53,144 nucleotides of DNA from Deltaproteobacteria bacterium (lineage in GTDB: Bacteria > Desulfobacterota > Desulfobacteria > Desulfobacterales > JAHEIW01): positions 1 to 53,144 of the forward strand of contig JAHEIW010000017.1 of assembly GCA_024639185.1 (NCBI GenBank), read 5' to 3'. A program made the position numbers and the translations under genes. Positions 40,591-49,257 of the stretch are shown here, piece by piece. The notes under the pieces are model-generated. The model had not been told where the DNA came from and did not search any database. It worked only from the letters and a program-made list of their open reading frames with translations. Each line of letters starts with the position of its first letter. Positions within the stretch are counted from its first letter, which is position 1.

Positions 40591-40949
40591 ATCGTATCTT
40601 TTATTGCTTTGTTCATATCTTCATAGATCCGAAAAACATTAATGAGTTGAGTGGCCTTTAGAATGTCAAGACAGAGTTCGTCCAAGTGCACCAACTTTAA
40701 GACGCCTCCTCGCTGTTTTAGCTCATTGTGCACCTGAAGCAGTAACTCTAAGCCTGCACTGTCTAAAAAGGATATTTTGCTAAAGTCTATAATGATCTCG
40801 TTTTTTTGTTGATCGAGGGAATCCTTAAGAGTCGCTTCTACTTCCTCACAATTCTTGTAGGTGAGTGAATTTCGGATTTTAAGGATCTTTCTTCCATTAA
40901 TTTTTTCGAGGCCCAATTTTGAAGATGCTACCGCAGTAAGTTTTTCCAT
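40587..40949 (-). CDS. STAS-domain anti-sigma-factor-antagonist-like protein
   Basis: A 120-residue stand-alone STAS domain of the SpoIIAA type. The conserved IDFSKISFLDSAGLELLLQ segment places the phosphorylatable serine at S64. Such proteins bind switch kinases or are dephosphorylated by SpoIIE/PP2C partners. No kinase of that type is adjacent, but it is coupled to the pilus ATPase gene (4-bp overlap), so it may modulate assembly by partner switching. Start at the ATG with a short leader MEKLTAVASS. Confidence 0.88.
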   Translation of the reverse strand: MEKLTAVASSKLGLEKINGRKILKIRNSLTYKNCEEVEATLKDSLDQQKNEIIIDFSKISFLDSAGLELLLQVHNELKQRGGVLKLVHLDELCLDILKATQLINVFRIYEDMNKAIKDTI

Positions 40950-41040
40950 GATCGTTATCCGTATTAATGACTTAAGTTCATTTAAATTTCCCCACTCGCG
41001 GCTGATCCAAAATACTAACCGAAATTACGCCAATATGCCT

Positions 41041-42870
41041 TTATTCGATGCCAAGTTTATATTCCTCTATAGGCAATTTGATTGTAAATCGGGCTCCTTT
41101 GCCAGATTCACTTTGGACCTCTATCTCACCACCGTGGAGCTGGATAATCTCCTGAGTTATCGCAAGACCTAATCCACTGCCGGACACCTCTCTCACAAGC
41201 GGATCTGCGGATCGGTAAGTCTTGTCAAATATATTTGGAAGATCTTTGGACGATATCCCGAATCCGGTATCAACCACATCAAAGATGATGTGACCATTCT
41301 GATTGAATAGTGAAAAGGTAATCTTGCCGTTTTGAGGCGTATACTTGACGGCATTATTGAGTATGTTGATAATGGCTACTTTCAATAGCTCTTTATCAGC
41401 CATCAGGGAGGGTGAATTTTCTGAAACGTTTTTTTCGAGAAATATATTTTTGTTATTGGCTGCCGTTTTAATGGCCGCAAAGGAGTCTTTTACGAGCAGA
41501 TCGGTTTTTACAAGTGCCGTGTTAAGTGTCAGATTACCCATTTCCATTCGTGATATACTCAACAAATTTTGAACAAGAGACGACAACCTGTCAGCTTCCG
41601 TATTAATGATATTGTAAAATTCTTTCTTCGTCTCGACCTCATTGACTTCGCCATCCATTAGCATTTCGCTATATGATTTAATGTTGGTCAGGGGTGTTTT
41701 AAACTCATGAGATAGATGCGCAATAAATTCCCTACGCGCTTCTTCAGCCATTTTTTCATTCGTTATTTTTCTGACAATGATCATTTTACCCACAAGGCCA
41801 TTTTCAATATCCTTGATTTTAGAAACAGAAACATTAAATGTATCTCCCGGAGCAGATTTTGGGAAAGTCGTTTCGAGGTTATTTCCGATTTTGTATCCCA
41901 TCCCATTTTCCTGAAGTGAAATAAACAACCGCAGCTCATCATTCTCCAGGATTTGTTCTAATGGACGTCCAATTGATTCAGAATGCTCTTTGTTTAATAA
42001 TTTCATCATGTATTTATTGACATGACTGATATTGTCGTGAATATCAGCGATAATAATGCCAAGATTGATTGAGTTTAGAATCGTTGCGATTTGCTTCTTT
42101 TCAAAAGACGTCACACCGAGTTTAGACGCCAAATCCATATTATCCGATTCTATTTTGGTGAGCCTATCTTTGATTTGACCGATATTTTCCTCAAAGTCTT
42201 TTACCATGCAGACAACACTTTCGTTGTTCGGCGACAGGTTGCCCAGCTTATCTGGTTCTTTGCAGAGCTTTTGAATATCTTGATTCAAATTTATTAACGG
42301 CTGCAGGGTGAGCATGACGCCGTAGTACAAAAAGAGCATCACCGCAAAAATAAAAAGGGTCACAATCACCAAAAAACGAATCCGCTCAAACGAGAACAAT
42401 GAAACATGGGGAAGCTTAAAGCCCAGACGCACAGTGCCGGTTTTTTGTCCATTTTCAAAAATCGGTTTGGCGAATTCGTATAATGTGCTTTTTGTGCCGT
42501 TTAGTTGATAGGTCTGCTGGCTCAATCCCATTGCTTGAAGAGATGCCGCTTGAACGTCAGATGGGATATCGGAAGCGATATCTTTGGGTACCAGAGAGAC
42601 GAATGGTTGTTGGGCTTTATCGTGCACGTAACAATAGACAAATCCTTCATAGGATGTGTTTTCGGTAAGTGTTCTCAGAAAAAAATCTTGTTTTCCGCCC
42701 TTGAAGTCCGCGGTCGGGTGCAGGGCGATGAGTCCGGTTAGGTAACGACCCCGATCTAACAAATCCTGAAGTTTAGATTCTTTTTCCTGCTGAGCCAGAA
42801 CGAGTCCAAAAATAGCAACACCAATTAAGACGAATACGGTCAGGACGATTCCCATCCGATGAATTTTCAT
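41041..42870 (-). CDS. PAS sensor histidine kinase (PhoR/VicK-like)
   Basis: A 609-residue membrane kinase. Membrane helices at about 7-26 and 167-187 bracket a periplasmic sensor of about 140 residues (FVYCYVHDKAQQPFVSLVPK). A HAMP-like region (190-250) leads to a PAS domain (258-372), HisKA with H388 in AHLSHEFKTPLTN, and a HATPase domain with G1 VVDTGFGIS and G2 GSGLGLAI. The HEFKTPL motif is the PhoR/VicK subtype. It sits between the STAS gene and the second membrane kinase and reads the same way, so it probably senses an extracytoplasmic cue for pilus expression. Confidence 0.92.
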   Translation of the reverse strand: MKIHRMGIVLTVFVLIGVAIFGLVLAQQEKESKLQDLLDRGRYLTGLIALHPTADFKGGKQDFFLRTLTENTSYEGFVYCYVHDKAQQPFVSLVPKDIASDIPSDVQAASLQAMGLSQQTYQLNGTKSTLYEFAKPIFENGQKTGTVRLGFKLPHVSLFSFERIRFLVIVTLFIFAVMLFLYYGVMLTLQPLINLNQDIQKLCKEPDKLGNLSPNNESVVCMVKDFEENIGQIKDRLTKIESDNMDLASKLGVTSFEKKQIATILNSINLGIIIADIHDNISHVNKYMMKLLNKEHSESIGRPLEQILENDELRLFISLQENGMGYKIGNNLETTFPKSAPGDTFNVSVSKIKDIENGLVGKMIIVRKITNEKMAEEARREFIAHLSHEFKTPLTNIKSYSEMLMDGEVNEVETKKEFYNIINTEADRLSSLVQNLLSISRMEMGNLTLNTALVKTDLLVKDSFAAIKTAANNKNIFLEKNVSENSPSLMADKELLKVAIINILNNAVKYTPQNGKITFSLFNQNGHIIFDVVDTGFGISSKDLPNIFDKTYRSADPLVREVSGSGLGLAITQEIIQLHGGEIEVQSESGKGARFTIKLPIEEYKLGIE

Positions 42871-43110
42871 AATACGAAGTACCTTTCTATAGAGGGGAGC
42901 CTTAGCTTCTTCTCTCGGAATAAATATCGGATAAAAATGTCAAAACTTAAATTTTCAGCTAGTATAGCGATATATTTGCGGCCATTGTAATAATGGAGTA
43001 TGAGTGAGAAGGAACAATGATTGGACTGAACTCAATTTTGTTTGTTCATTTCGATAAAAAATTGCTTTAGCACTCATTTTGGTTCTCCTATGCTGAATCA
43101 AAGGAATGAT

Positions 43111-45018
43111 TCAACAATTTTCAGGTATTATAAAACTAAAGATGGATCCCTTGTTTTCACCCTTACTATCGGCCCAGATTCGGCCCCCATGAAGCTCTAC
43201 TAATCTCTTAGTAAGTGAGAGACCCAAGCCTGTTCCTTGAGCCTTTCGATCGATAGAATTTTCTGCTTGTTCAAAGGGATCAAAGATACGATTGAGCTCA
43301 TCTGATTTTAATCCAATACCTGTATCCAAGACGCTGATCATAATGCTACTATTTTGAGTCTCGATAGCAGCACATTTATCTGTTCCTTGCGAATCGCATT
43401 TCTGAGCTATAATTGAGACCTTTCCACCTCCCGGTGTAAACTTCACAGCATTAGATAGAAGATTATACATTACTTGTTTGAGTTTCCGTTCGTCTGCTGA
43501 AATAGTTTTGGTTACCCCATTTACCTCTAAATGAAGCTGTATCGAGTGTTTCATCGCTTTCTCTTTGACCATGATAAGACTGTTTTCTAATAATTGCGGT
43601 AAATTTACATTCGAAGGATTCAATTCAAGCTTGCCTGCCTCTATTTTAGAAAGATCTAAAATATCATTAATCAAAGATAGTAAGTGATGACTGCTTCCTG
43701 ATACATCTTTGAGAAACTCCTCCTGCTGTTCATTTAAATCTCCAACATCTTTATCCAGAACCAGCTCTGTAAAACCGATGATATGGTTTAAAGGGGTTCT
43801 GAGTTCGTGGCTCATATTAGCCAAAAATTCACTTTTGGCATTATTTGCAGTATCAGCCTTTTTTTTAGCTTCCAAAAGCTCTGCAGTTCGCCCTTTAACT
43901 GTATCCTCCAGGTTGTTACGCACAGCCAGTAGCGATTTGCGTGCTTGTTCGCCTCTCTTTTGAAATATATCTATTTGCGCGCTGGCATAATTAAACGCTT
44001 TTCCCAACTCTTCAAACTCGTCACCACTTCGTATATCAACTTCTTTGCTAAAATCTCTTTGGGCGATTCGATGCGTGCCCTCTATTAATTTCTGTATGGG
44101 TTCAAGATTTTGGCGAATGTTATTATGGCTGAGCTTTATGACAATCAGAAGCGTTAAAATCACAAAAAATGTAAATGTTAATTTGAAATTGGCTATGGCT
44201 GAAAATGCATCGGATTTTGATTTGAAAAAGATTATTGTCCATTGAGGAAGTGTATAGCTTGGTTTCAAAAATATCTGCGTATAGGAAGCAAAATACAACT
44301 CCTCATTGAAATCAAATATAAAATTACCTGAAGTTGATTGTTGAGTGTTAACTTTTATTGTGTCCGGGATTTCCACCATATAGGGATAGGAACTGTAAAG
44401 TAGGTTTTGGGATGAATCCAGGATACAAAATTTAGTATCTAACGGTAAATTGATCAGCTCGTCTACGGTCCACAAATTTATCAGATTAAGCTCCGCAACT
44501 AAAAAACCTTTGGCTTTGTCCTCAGCATCTGCAAGGCGGGACATAAGTATTAGAGGATTTGATGACGAAGTATGCATCTCAGTTAATACACTATAATTGG
44601 CCGTCATATGCTCTATCTCACTATCTGAAAACTTTATGGATTTAATCGCCAATTCGTTAAGAAATGGCTGAGATTGACTTTGATTTCTAAAAATAGTGAT
44701 GCTATTAAATCCTTTTGACAGCCTGTTGCTTAGCCTATCATTTAAAATTGGAATTTTAACCGCATTATGATTTAAAGCTAAACTGATAAATTCCAGTTCA
44801 TTTTCAAGATATCTTAGTTGCTCATCTATGCTCAATGCGAGCGATTTTACGGAACCGCGAAGACCATTAACGGTATGCTTCTTAAGATGGTTGGCAACTT
44901 GAAAGTAAGCTAAGGTAGCGAAACAAAAAATTGGCAATAGCGCACATGCCAAAAAAGTACTGAAAATCCGCCTTGATATCTTACTGCTGAAAAAAGTGGT
45001 TTTAATCTTCAAATTCAT
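43111..45018 (-). CDS. Cache-HAMP sensor histidine kinase
   Basis: A 635-residue membrane kinase. Helices at about 19-41 and 276-297 enclose a long extracytoplasmic sensor of the dCache type (about 42-275). HAMP (about 298-350), coiled coil (355-395), HisKA with H404 in [13 protein letters not shown] and a HATPase domain with G1 VLDTGIGLK and G2 AQGTGLGLS complete it. The kinase core is a close paralogue of the GAF kinase at 22648-24078 (shared [13 protein letters not shown]). It has an 8-bp gap to the following pseudopilin gene, so sensing and pilin production are in one transcript. Such Cache domains bind small extracellular ligands. Confidence 0.93.
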   Translation of the reverse strand: MNLKIKTTFFSSKISRRIFSTFLACALLPIFCFATLAYFQVANHLKKHTVNGLRGSVKSLALSIDEQLRYLENELEFISLALNHNAVKIPILNDRLSNRLSKGFNSITIFRNQSQSQPFLNELAIKSIKFSDSEIEHMTANYSVLTEMHTSSSNPLILMSRLADAEDKAKGFLVAELNLINLWTVDELINLPLDTKFCILDSSQNLLYSSYPYMVEIPDTIKVNTQQSTSGNFIFDFNEELYFASYTQIFLKPSYTLPQWTIIFFKSKSDAFSAIANFKLTFTFFVILTLLIVIKLSHNNIRQNLEPIQKLIEGTHRIAQRDFSKEVDIRSGDEFEELGKAFNYASAQIDIFQKRGEQARKSLLAVRNNLEDTVKGRTAELLEAKKKADTANNAKSEFLANMSHELRTPLNHIIGFTELVLDKDVGDLNEQQEEFLKDVSGSSHHLLSLINDILDLSKIEAGKLELNPSNVNLPQLLENSLIMVKEKAMKHSIQLHLEVNGVTKTISADERKLKQVMYNLLSNAVKFTPGGGKVSIIAQKCDSQGTDKCAAIETQNSSIMISVLDTGIGLKSDELNRIFDPFEQAENSIDRKAQGTGLGLSLTKRLVELHGGRIWADSKGENKGSIFSFIIPENC

Positions 45019-45026
45019 CTATCACT

Positions 45027-45521
45027 CTAATGGTTTTCTGCCAGACCAAAATATCTGCCATCACTTGCACGGACAATATCATCACGGGCATTTTTAGCAG
45101 TGAACTGAGGTGCGGTTGTACCGTCTCGACCTATGCTGTATAAGTCGTAGTCTGAGTTGACTGGATTAGCGTTTTTATCCCGGCGGCGCATGCCGTTTAT
45201 TCCAGGTGCCGCACTTCCATCAATTCTTAAATATTGATACGGTCTGCCCCATGCATCAATTAGAAAGCCCATCTTGATATCGGCCAAACTATCAGGAAAT
45301 TTTTCATTTTCAATGCGATAATCAGTGATGGCTTTATCGATCGCTTTTATTTCAGAAATCGTATTAGCTATTTGGCCTTTATATCGATAGGTTATATAAT
45401 TGGGTAATGCAATGCCCATCAATACCCCGATGATAGCTATCACAATAAAAATTTCCAGCAATGTAAAACCTGGAGAATTTTCTTTAATTTTTTGAATAAA
45501 AGCTTTTAGTCGCTTTCTCAT
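45027..45521 (-). CDS. GspG-like pseudopilin linked to the kinase genes
   Basis: About 164 residues from an ATG at 45521; the frame is open to 45599. The shorter start is chosen because it gives a leader of normal length ahead of the class III signal NSPG/FTLLEIFIVIAIIGVLM. The mature part has the helix ISEIKAIDKAITDYRIENEKFPDSL and the GspG/PulG-type WGRPYQYL, then DYDLYSIGRDG, which is the calcium-site region of major type II pseudopilins. It is unlike the other pilin at 37037, so it may be a second pilin form or a GspG-type core subunit. It lies just before the Cache kinase. Confidence 0.87.
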   Translation of the reverse strand: MRKRLKAFIQKIKENSPGFTLLEIFIVIAIIGVLMGIALPNYITYRYKGQIANTISEIKAIDKAITDYRIENEKFPDSLADIKMGFLIDAWGRPYQYLRIDGSAAPGINGMRRRDKNANPVNSDYDLYSIGRDGTTAPQFTAKNARDDIVRASDGRYFGLAENH

Positions 45522-45770
45522 CAAGGAATTCAATACCACCAAAATACCCTGTCTATTCAGAAGTTTTTTATATTGTTGATCATTTAGAAACAACGACATG
45601 ATAAAAGACTGCTTTCATTATTTTACTATATTGTAATTTATATCGGCATTTTGCTGGATTAAATTAGTCTTATCGGTTGAAAACGAATTGATGATTGGTG
45701 GAATTGATCGATATGACATTATGCGATTTTACAGATTTGGTTAAATCGACTGAAATTTTAAAGGATAAAT

Positions 45771-46166
45771 TTATTGAAAATGTCCGGGAGAATAAGCTGA
45801 CAGTATCATTGCAATCGTATTTTTAAAGCCCTGGGTATCAATTGGCTTGGGAAGGAATGCTTCACATCCTGCATCAATTGCTTGCCCCTCATCTTCCGAA
45901 TTTGAATATGAAGTCAGGGCTACGACTGGAATGCCATTAAGATCAGGATCATCTTTAAGGACGCGGGTAGCTTCTAATCCGTTCATGCCCGGAAGCCGAA
46001 TGTCCATCAAGATCAGGTCAGGATGATGCTCACGGGCCATCTGAATACCCTTTTCAGCGCTTTCTGCTTCCAATATCCGACATCTTCTTCCAAGTTTAAG
46101 TACACTTCGAATCAGCTTCATATTCATTTTATCATCTTCGATGATCAAAATAGTTTTATTGTCCAT
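45771..46166 (-). CDS. DivK-like single-domain response regulator
   Basis: A 131-residue receiver closely related to the one at 21106-21471 (both begin with NKTILIIEDD and have an NMKL stretch). Phospho-acceptor D55 in LILMDIRLPGMNG, K107 in FLPKPID. It is the first gene of the pilus block, upstream of the pseudopilin and Cache kinase genes. It probably serves as the phosphate acceptor of one of the nearby membrane kinases. It has no output domain. Confidence 0.9.
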   Translation of the reverse strand: MDNKTILIIEDDKMNMKLIRSVLKLGRRCRILEAESAEKGIQMAREHHPDLILMDIRLPGMNGLEATRVLKDDPDLNGIPVVALTSYSNSEDEGQAIDAGCEAFLPKPIDTQGFKNTIAMILSAYSPGHFQ

Positions 46167-46324
46167 AATTGACCTATAGAAAGCATTTATATTCGAATTG
46201 ACAGGCTAACTTGAATAGCTATCGGGAAAAAGAGGTTGAAACTTTAAATTTAAACTATAGGGTAGTTGTTTTTTGAAAGGAGATATATTGGATGTAAATG
46301 GGAAGTCAGGAGGAAAAGCGATAG

Positions 46325-46435
46325 CTAATTTTTTAGCCATGCAATTGCATCATTCGTATCGCGGAATAAACGAATATTTGCGGAAATGGTTGCAAAAATA
46401 ATTTCTTGGGATTTATCAATTTTATACTCGATCAT
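46325..46435 (-). pseudogene. SpoIIAA-like gene with the middle deleted (36 codons)
   Basis: An intact frame with start and stop encodes only 36 residues. The first 18 (MIEYKIDKSQEIIFATIS) match the start of SpoIIAA-like/STAS-type small proteins, and the last 17 (NIRLFRDTNDAIAWLKN) match their end. The roughly 90 residues that normally lie between are missing and the join is in frame. AAGG lies just upstream of the start. It is a deletion derivative that could still be translated. Confidence 0.6.
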
Positions 46436-46614
46436 CACTAAGCCTTCATTATCCAGTTTTCTGCAGCTCTAAAACCTGAGAATACATTGACGTCAAATAG
46501 CAAATATTCCGCTATTTGTGAAAAGAAGTAAACCGCCTAAAGTTTAACGGGGATTACCTTTAGCGCCATGGACGGGAAAAGGCAGGGGCGCCAGGTGCCC
46601 CAACATTGCATGTG

Positions 46615-46639
46615 AAATCGGGTGCTTCGCACCCGATTT
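46615..46639. terminator. Perfect hairpin downstream of the transketolase/LUD unit
   Basis: AAATCGGGTGC (46615-46625), loop TTC, GCACCCGATTT (46629-46639): a perfect 11-bp stem with a 3-base loop. It is about 90 bp after the end of the LUD remnant in the minus direction. A T-tract is lacking, so termination is uncertain. Confidence 0.5.
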
Positions 46640-46648
46640 GGAAAACCC

Positions 46649-46706
46649 AATTATCAGCAGCGAAATCGTGCACTGTTTGAATGCATTAGGGAGCGTTGCG
46701 AAAGAA
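46649..46706. repeat. 58-bp dispersed repeat, copy 1
   Basis: This stretch matches 49375-49432 with about four differences over 58 bp (shared core ATCGTGCACTGT and GAATGCATTAGGG). The other copy lies within foldback element B, so this one may be a remnant of a second copy of that element. It lies between a strong hairpin and the LUD remnant. Confidence 0.75.
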
Positions 46707-46728
46707 GAGACCATTTTCCCAAAATGCT

Positions 46729-46972
46729 TTATCGGATGGCATTGGCCGGGGCCGCCAGATTCTTGATGCGCTCCATGGCCTGCTCCAGATCAGACACGAC
46801 CTTATTGCGGCCTACCATAATAACCACCCATTTGGGGCAGGATCTGATCTCGGACGATCCTGGCGGCATCGGCAGGGGTTTGCGCAAGATAGGCCTCAAA
46901 ATTATTTTTCTCGAGCGCCGCCTGGCAGTTTTGCAGCCGGATGTTCCAGAATTGTTGAGCAGGTGTTTCCAT
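46729..46972 (-). pseudogene. LUD-domain (LutC/DUF162-like) gene remnant with internal deletion
   Basis: From the ATG at 46972, 6 bp after the transketolase stop, the frame encodes [20 protein letters not shown] and continues to [14 protein letters not shown], matching the N-terminus of LUD-domain proteins. It then stops at 46802. In a second frame the sequence [20 protein letters not shown] and AAPANAIR matches the C-terminal part of the same family, ending at 46729. The middle (about 110-130 residues) and the last cysteine-containing tail are gone. Position suggests that it once belonged to the transketolase operon. Confidence 0.75.
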
Positions 46973-46978
46973 TTCCCG

Positions 46979-47923
46979 TCAGGAAGTTCCCTTCATCTCG
47001 CGACAGGCGCTGGCAATCTTGGCAGCACTGAATCCCAGCGTCTCGCTTAAATAGGGCACATCGCCTACTTCTCCGAATCGATCCTGAGCGCCCAATCTTT
47101 TAACTTTAGCCGGATAGTGTTCGGCCAGAACTTCGCAGACCGCCCCACCCAGGCCCCCGATTACATTCTGGTTTTCGGCCGTCACGACTGCATTGGTTTT
47201 TTTGACGGAGTCTAAAAGGGTGTCGGCATCAAACGGTTTGACGGATGGATAGTGGATATGCTCGGCCTGGATGCTCTCCTTCTTCAGATCTGTAACGGCT
47301 TTGCGCGCAAACTGGGTGGTCAATCCGGTGGTCACCAGGGTCACATCCGCGCCTTCAGCCAACACCCTGGCTTTGCTGGGATCAAATTGATAATTTTCAT
47401 CAAATATCGGTGCGTGCACTTCTCGAATCAACTGCATGTATTCGGGTTTTTTGCTGGCCGCCATATATTTGACCATGGAGCGAAGTTCATAGACATCCGC
47501 CGGGCAGTAAACACGCATGTTGGGCATGGCGCGCATGATCGCCAGGTCCTGAAAGCACATGTGGGTGGCACCGTTTTTAGCCGTGGTGACCCCCGGGGCG
47601 GTGCCGACGATTTTGACCGGGTTTTCGGCATAGGCAATCGAAATCGTGATCTGATCATAGGCCCGGCGCGTGGCAAACGGTGTAAAGGTCGCACAGAACG
47701 GCACCAGGCCTTCATTGGCCAGGCCGGCCGAGATGCCGATCATGTTAGCTTCAGCCACCCCGACATCGAAAAAGCGATCCGGAAACGCATCCCAGACCCG
47801 CGGTACCGTGCCCGATGATTTTCCCAGGTCGGCTTCCAGACATACGACTTTGTCATTTTCGGTCATCAGCTCGATGAGTGTATCGGTATAAACCGCTCTT
47901 AATTCTTTTTCGTGTAGCTTCAT
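46979..47923 (-). CDS. Transketolase, C-terminal subunit
   Basis: A 314-residue split transketolase half carrying the pyrimidine-binding and C-terminal domains. Visible: the [21 protein letters not shown] start, [21 protein letters not shown] (the glutamate that activates thiamine diphosphate), [15 protein letters not shown], and the final [20 protein letters not shown] of transketolase C. It starts 2 bp after the N-terminal subunit, so the two are co-translated and would form an alpha2-beta2 enzyme of the pentose phosphate pathway. Archaea and many anaerobes use this split form. Confidence 0.93.
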   Translation of the reverse strand: MKLHEKELRAVYTDTLIELMTENDKVVCLEADLGKSSGTVPRVWDAFPDRFFDVGVAEANMIGISAGLANEGLVPFCATFTPFATRRAYDQITISIAYAENPVKIVGTAPGVTTAKNGATHMCFQDLAIMRAMPNMRVYCPADVYELRSMVKYMAASKKPEYMQLIREVHAPIFDENYQFDPSKARVLAEGADVTLVTTGLTTQFARKAVTDLKKESIQAEHIHYPSVKPFDADTLLDSVKKTNAVVTAENQNVIGGLGGAVCEVLAEHYPAKVKRLGAQDRFGEVGDVPYLSETLGFSAAKIASACREMKGTS

Positions 47924-47925
47924 TC

Positions 47926-48798
47926 CTATTTTCCTTGTGTCCAGTTAAATTCAAACGGCTCTTCTTCACCTTCAACGCAGACGCCCCCGATCACTCTATT
48001 GCGCTCGTCTTCATCGGGAATGCTGATGAAGTGGCATTCGATGCGGTTTTCGTAACAGGTATTGCCTTTGGCCTTGACGGTATGGGCCACAATCATGGCC
48101 GGTTTATCTTTGACGGCCATGGCCTTGTTGATGGTATCATAAATATCGTCCCAATCGTGGCCGTCCATTTCAAACACTTCCCAGCCAAACGAGCGCCATT
48201 TATCCACCACCGGCTCCAGGGAGACGATTTTCTCTACTTCAGCATCAATTTGCATTTTGTTGTAATCGGTAATGACCACCAGATTGTCCAGCTTGTGATG
48301 GGCCGCAAACATGGCGGCTTCCCAGATCTGGCCCTCCTGTGATTCCCCGTCGCCAATGACACAAAAGACATTATGGATTCTTTTGTGAAGTTTGCCGGCC
48401 AGGGCAATTCCATTGGCGCAGGACAATCCCTGCCCCAGCGAACCGGCGGTTTGATCGACACCGGGCGTAATCACCTGATCCACATGACTCGGCAACTTCG
48501 TGCCGTTGGCGTTCAAAGTCAACAGCACCTCTTTGGGGAAATAACCCCTGTAGGCCAAAGCGGTATAAAGGGTCGGGCCGGCATGTCCTTTGGACAGGAT
48601 AAAGCGATCTCGATCCTCCCAGCGCGGCTCGTCCGGTTTAAGATTCAAAATCCTGAAATAAAGGGTAATGATAATTTCCACCAGACTGAGGGAGCCGCCG
48701 ATGTGCCCACCACCCGCGCGGCACATGATATCGGTCACGATGTAGCGAAATTCTTTGGCCAGCTGATCCAGCTGATCTTTAGATTCTATTCTTTCCAT
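47926..48798 (-). CDS. Transketolase, N-terminal subunit
   Basis: A 290-residue thiamine-diphosphate-binding half. Visible: RAGGGHIGGSLSLVEIIITL near residue 28, DRFILSKGHAGPTLYTAL (about 66-83), and the cofactor motif GDGESQEGQIWEA (about 148-160) with TDYNKMQIDA after it. It transfers two-carbon units between sugar phosphates. AAGGAG lies nine bases upstream of the start and next to the inverted-repeat end of foldback element A, which therefore forms the leader of this operon. Confidence 0.93.
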   Translation of the reverse strand: MERIESKDQLDQLAKEFRYIVTDIMCRAGGGHIGGSLSLVEIIITLYFRILNLKPDEPRWEDRDRFILSKGHAGPTLYTALAYRGYFPKEVLLTLNANGTKLPSHVDQVITPGVDQTAGSLGQGLSCANGIALAGKLHKRIHNVFCVIGDGESQEGQIWEAAMFAAHHKLDNLVVITDYNKMQIDAEVEKIVSLEPVVDKWRSFGWEVFEMDGHDWDDIYDTINKAMAVKDKPAMIVAHTVKAKGNTCYENRIECHFISIPDEDERNRVIGGVCVEGEEEPFEFNWTQGK

Positions 48799-48813
48799 TT
48801 ATATCTTCTCCTT

Positions 48814-48957
48814 AAACCCATCTCAAAAATGCATCTAACACCCAAGGGCTGTGTTAAAAACCGATTCAAAATGCTCGAATACTAACGTGTATGCTCCACT
48901 TTTGAATCGGTTTTCGCCTTGCCCTTGGGCGTGATCTGCTATTTTTGAGATGGGTTT
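48814..48957. mobile_element. Foldback element A (144 bp, AAACCCATCTC ends)
   Basis: The ends are a perfect 17-bp inverted repeat: AAACCCATCTCAAAAAT at 48814 and its complement ending at 48957. Inside, further complementary stretches (CCCAAGGGC, AACCGATTCAAAA) pair, so almost the whole element is one long hairpin with a 30-base centre. It has no open frame. It lies directly upstream of the transketolase ribosome site. Element B at 49258 carries the same two ends in opposite order. Confidence 0.75.
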
Positions 48958-49039
48958 TAGTATTTGTTCTCCGCAATAAGTGTTTAAATCAAATTTAACA
49001 AGAAGAAACATATCATATCAGCTAATTAGCCGATGAGGG

Positions 49040-49213
49040 CATGTTTTTTTCGGAGAGCCGATGTGTTGGGGGGGAAGCCCCCCATCTAAAGGCTGGCCTG
49101 ACATTTGGGATGATCGGCACCCACGCATTGGTAATGGTTAACGCGTTGGATGAATCCCAAATATCAGGCCACAGGCACTTTGTAAATCATATCGGCTTTC
49201 GGAAAATGACATG
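49040..49213. other. Predicted three-stem structured element (possible RNA)
   Basis: An outer 26-bp arm pair (49040-49065 with 49188-49213, 21 of 26 positions matched) closes two internal hairpins. The first has stem TGGGGGG/CCCCCCA with a GAAG loop (49067-49084). The second has GGCCTGACATTTGGGAT (49095-49111) pairing with 49154-49170 with one mismatch. That is a three-way junction. It lies between foldback elements A and B. It carries no clear promoter or open frame. Whether it is a transcribed RNA or part of a transposable unit is not known. Confidence 0.5.
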
Positions 49214-49257
49214 ACTGACCCTTAGCATTTTCATATAATTTCTGAAACAGAACACTG

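Noticed and set aside
43117..43130. TTTTCAGGTATTA resembling the MITE end
   Set aside because: It lies within the last codons of the Cache kinase gene and lacks the GCATGAAAAT part, so the match is too short.
46288..46401. A plus-strand frame with TTG start and a good AAAGGAG site encoding about 37 residues, antisense to the SpoIIAA-like remnant
   Set aside because: Only the ribosome site is good; the peptide has no recognisable composition and overlaps a better explained remnant on the other strand.
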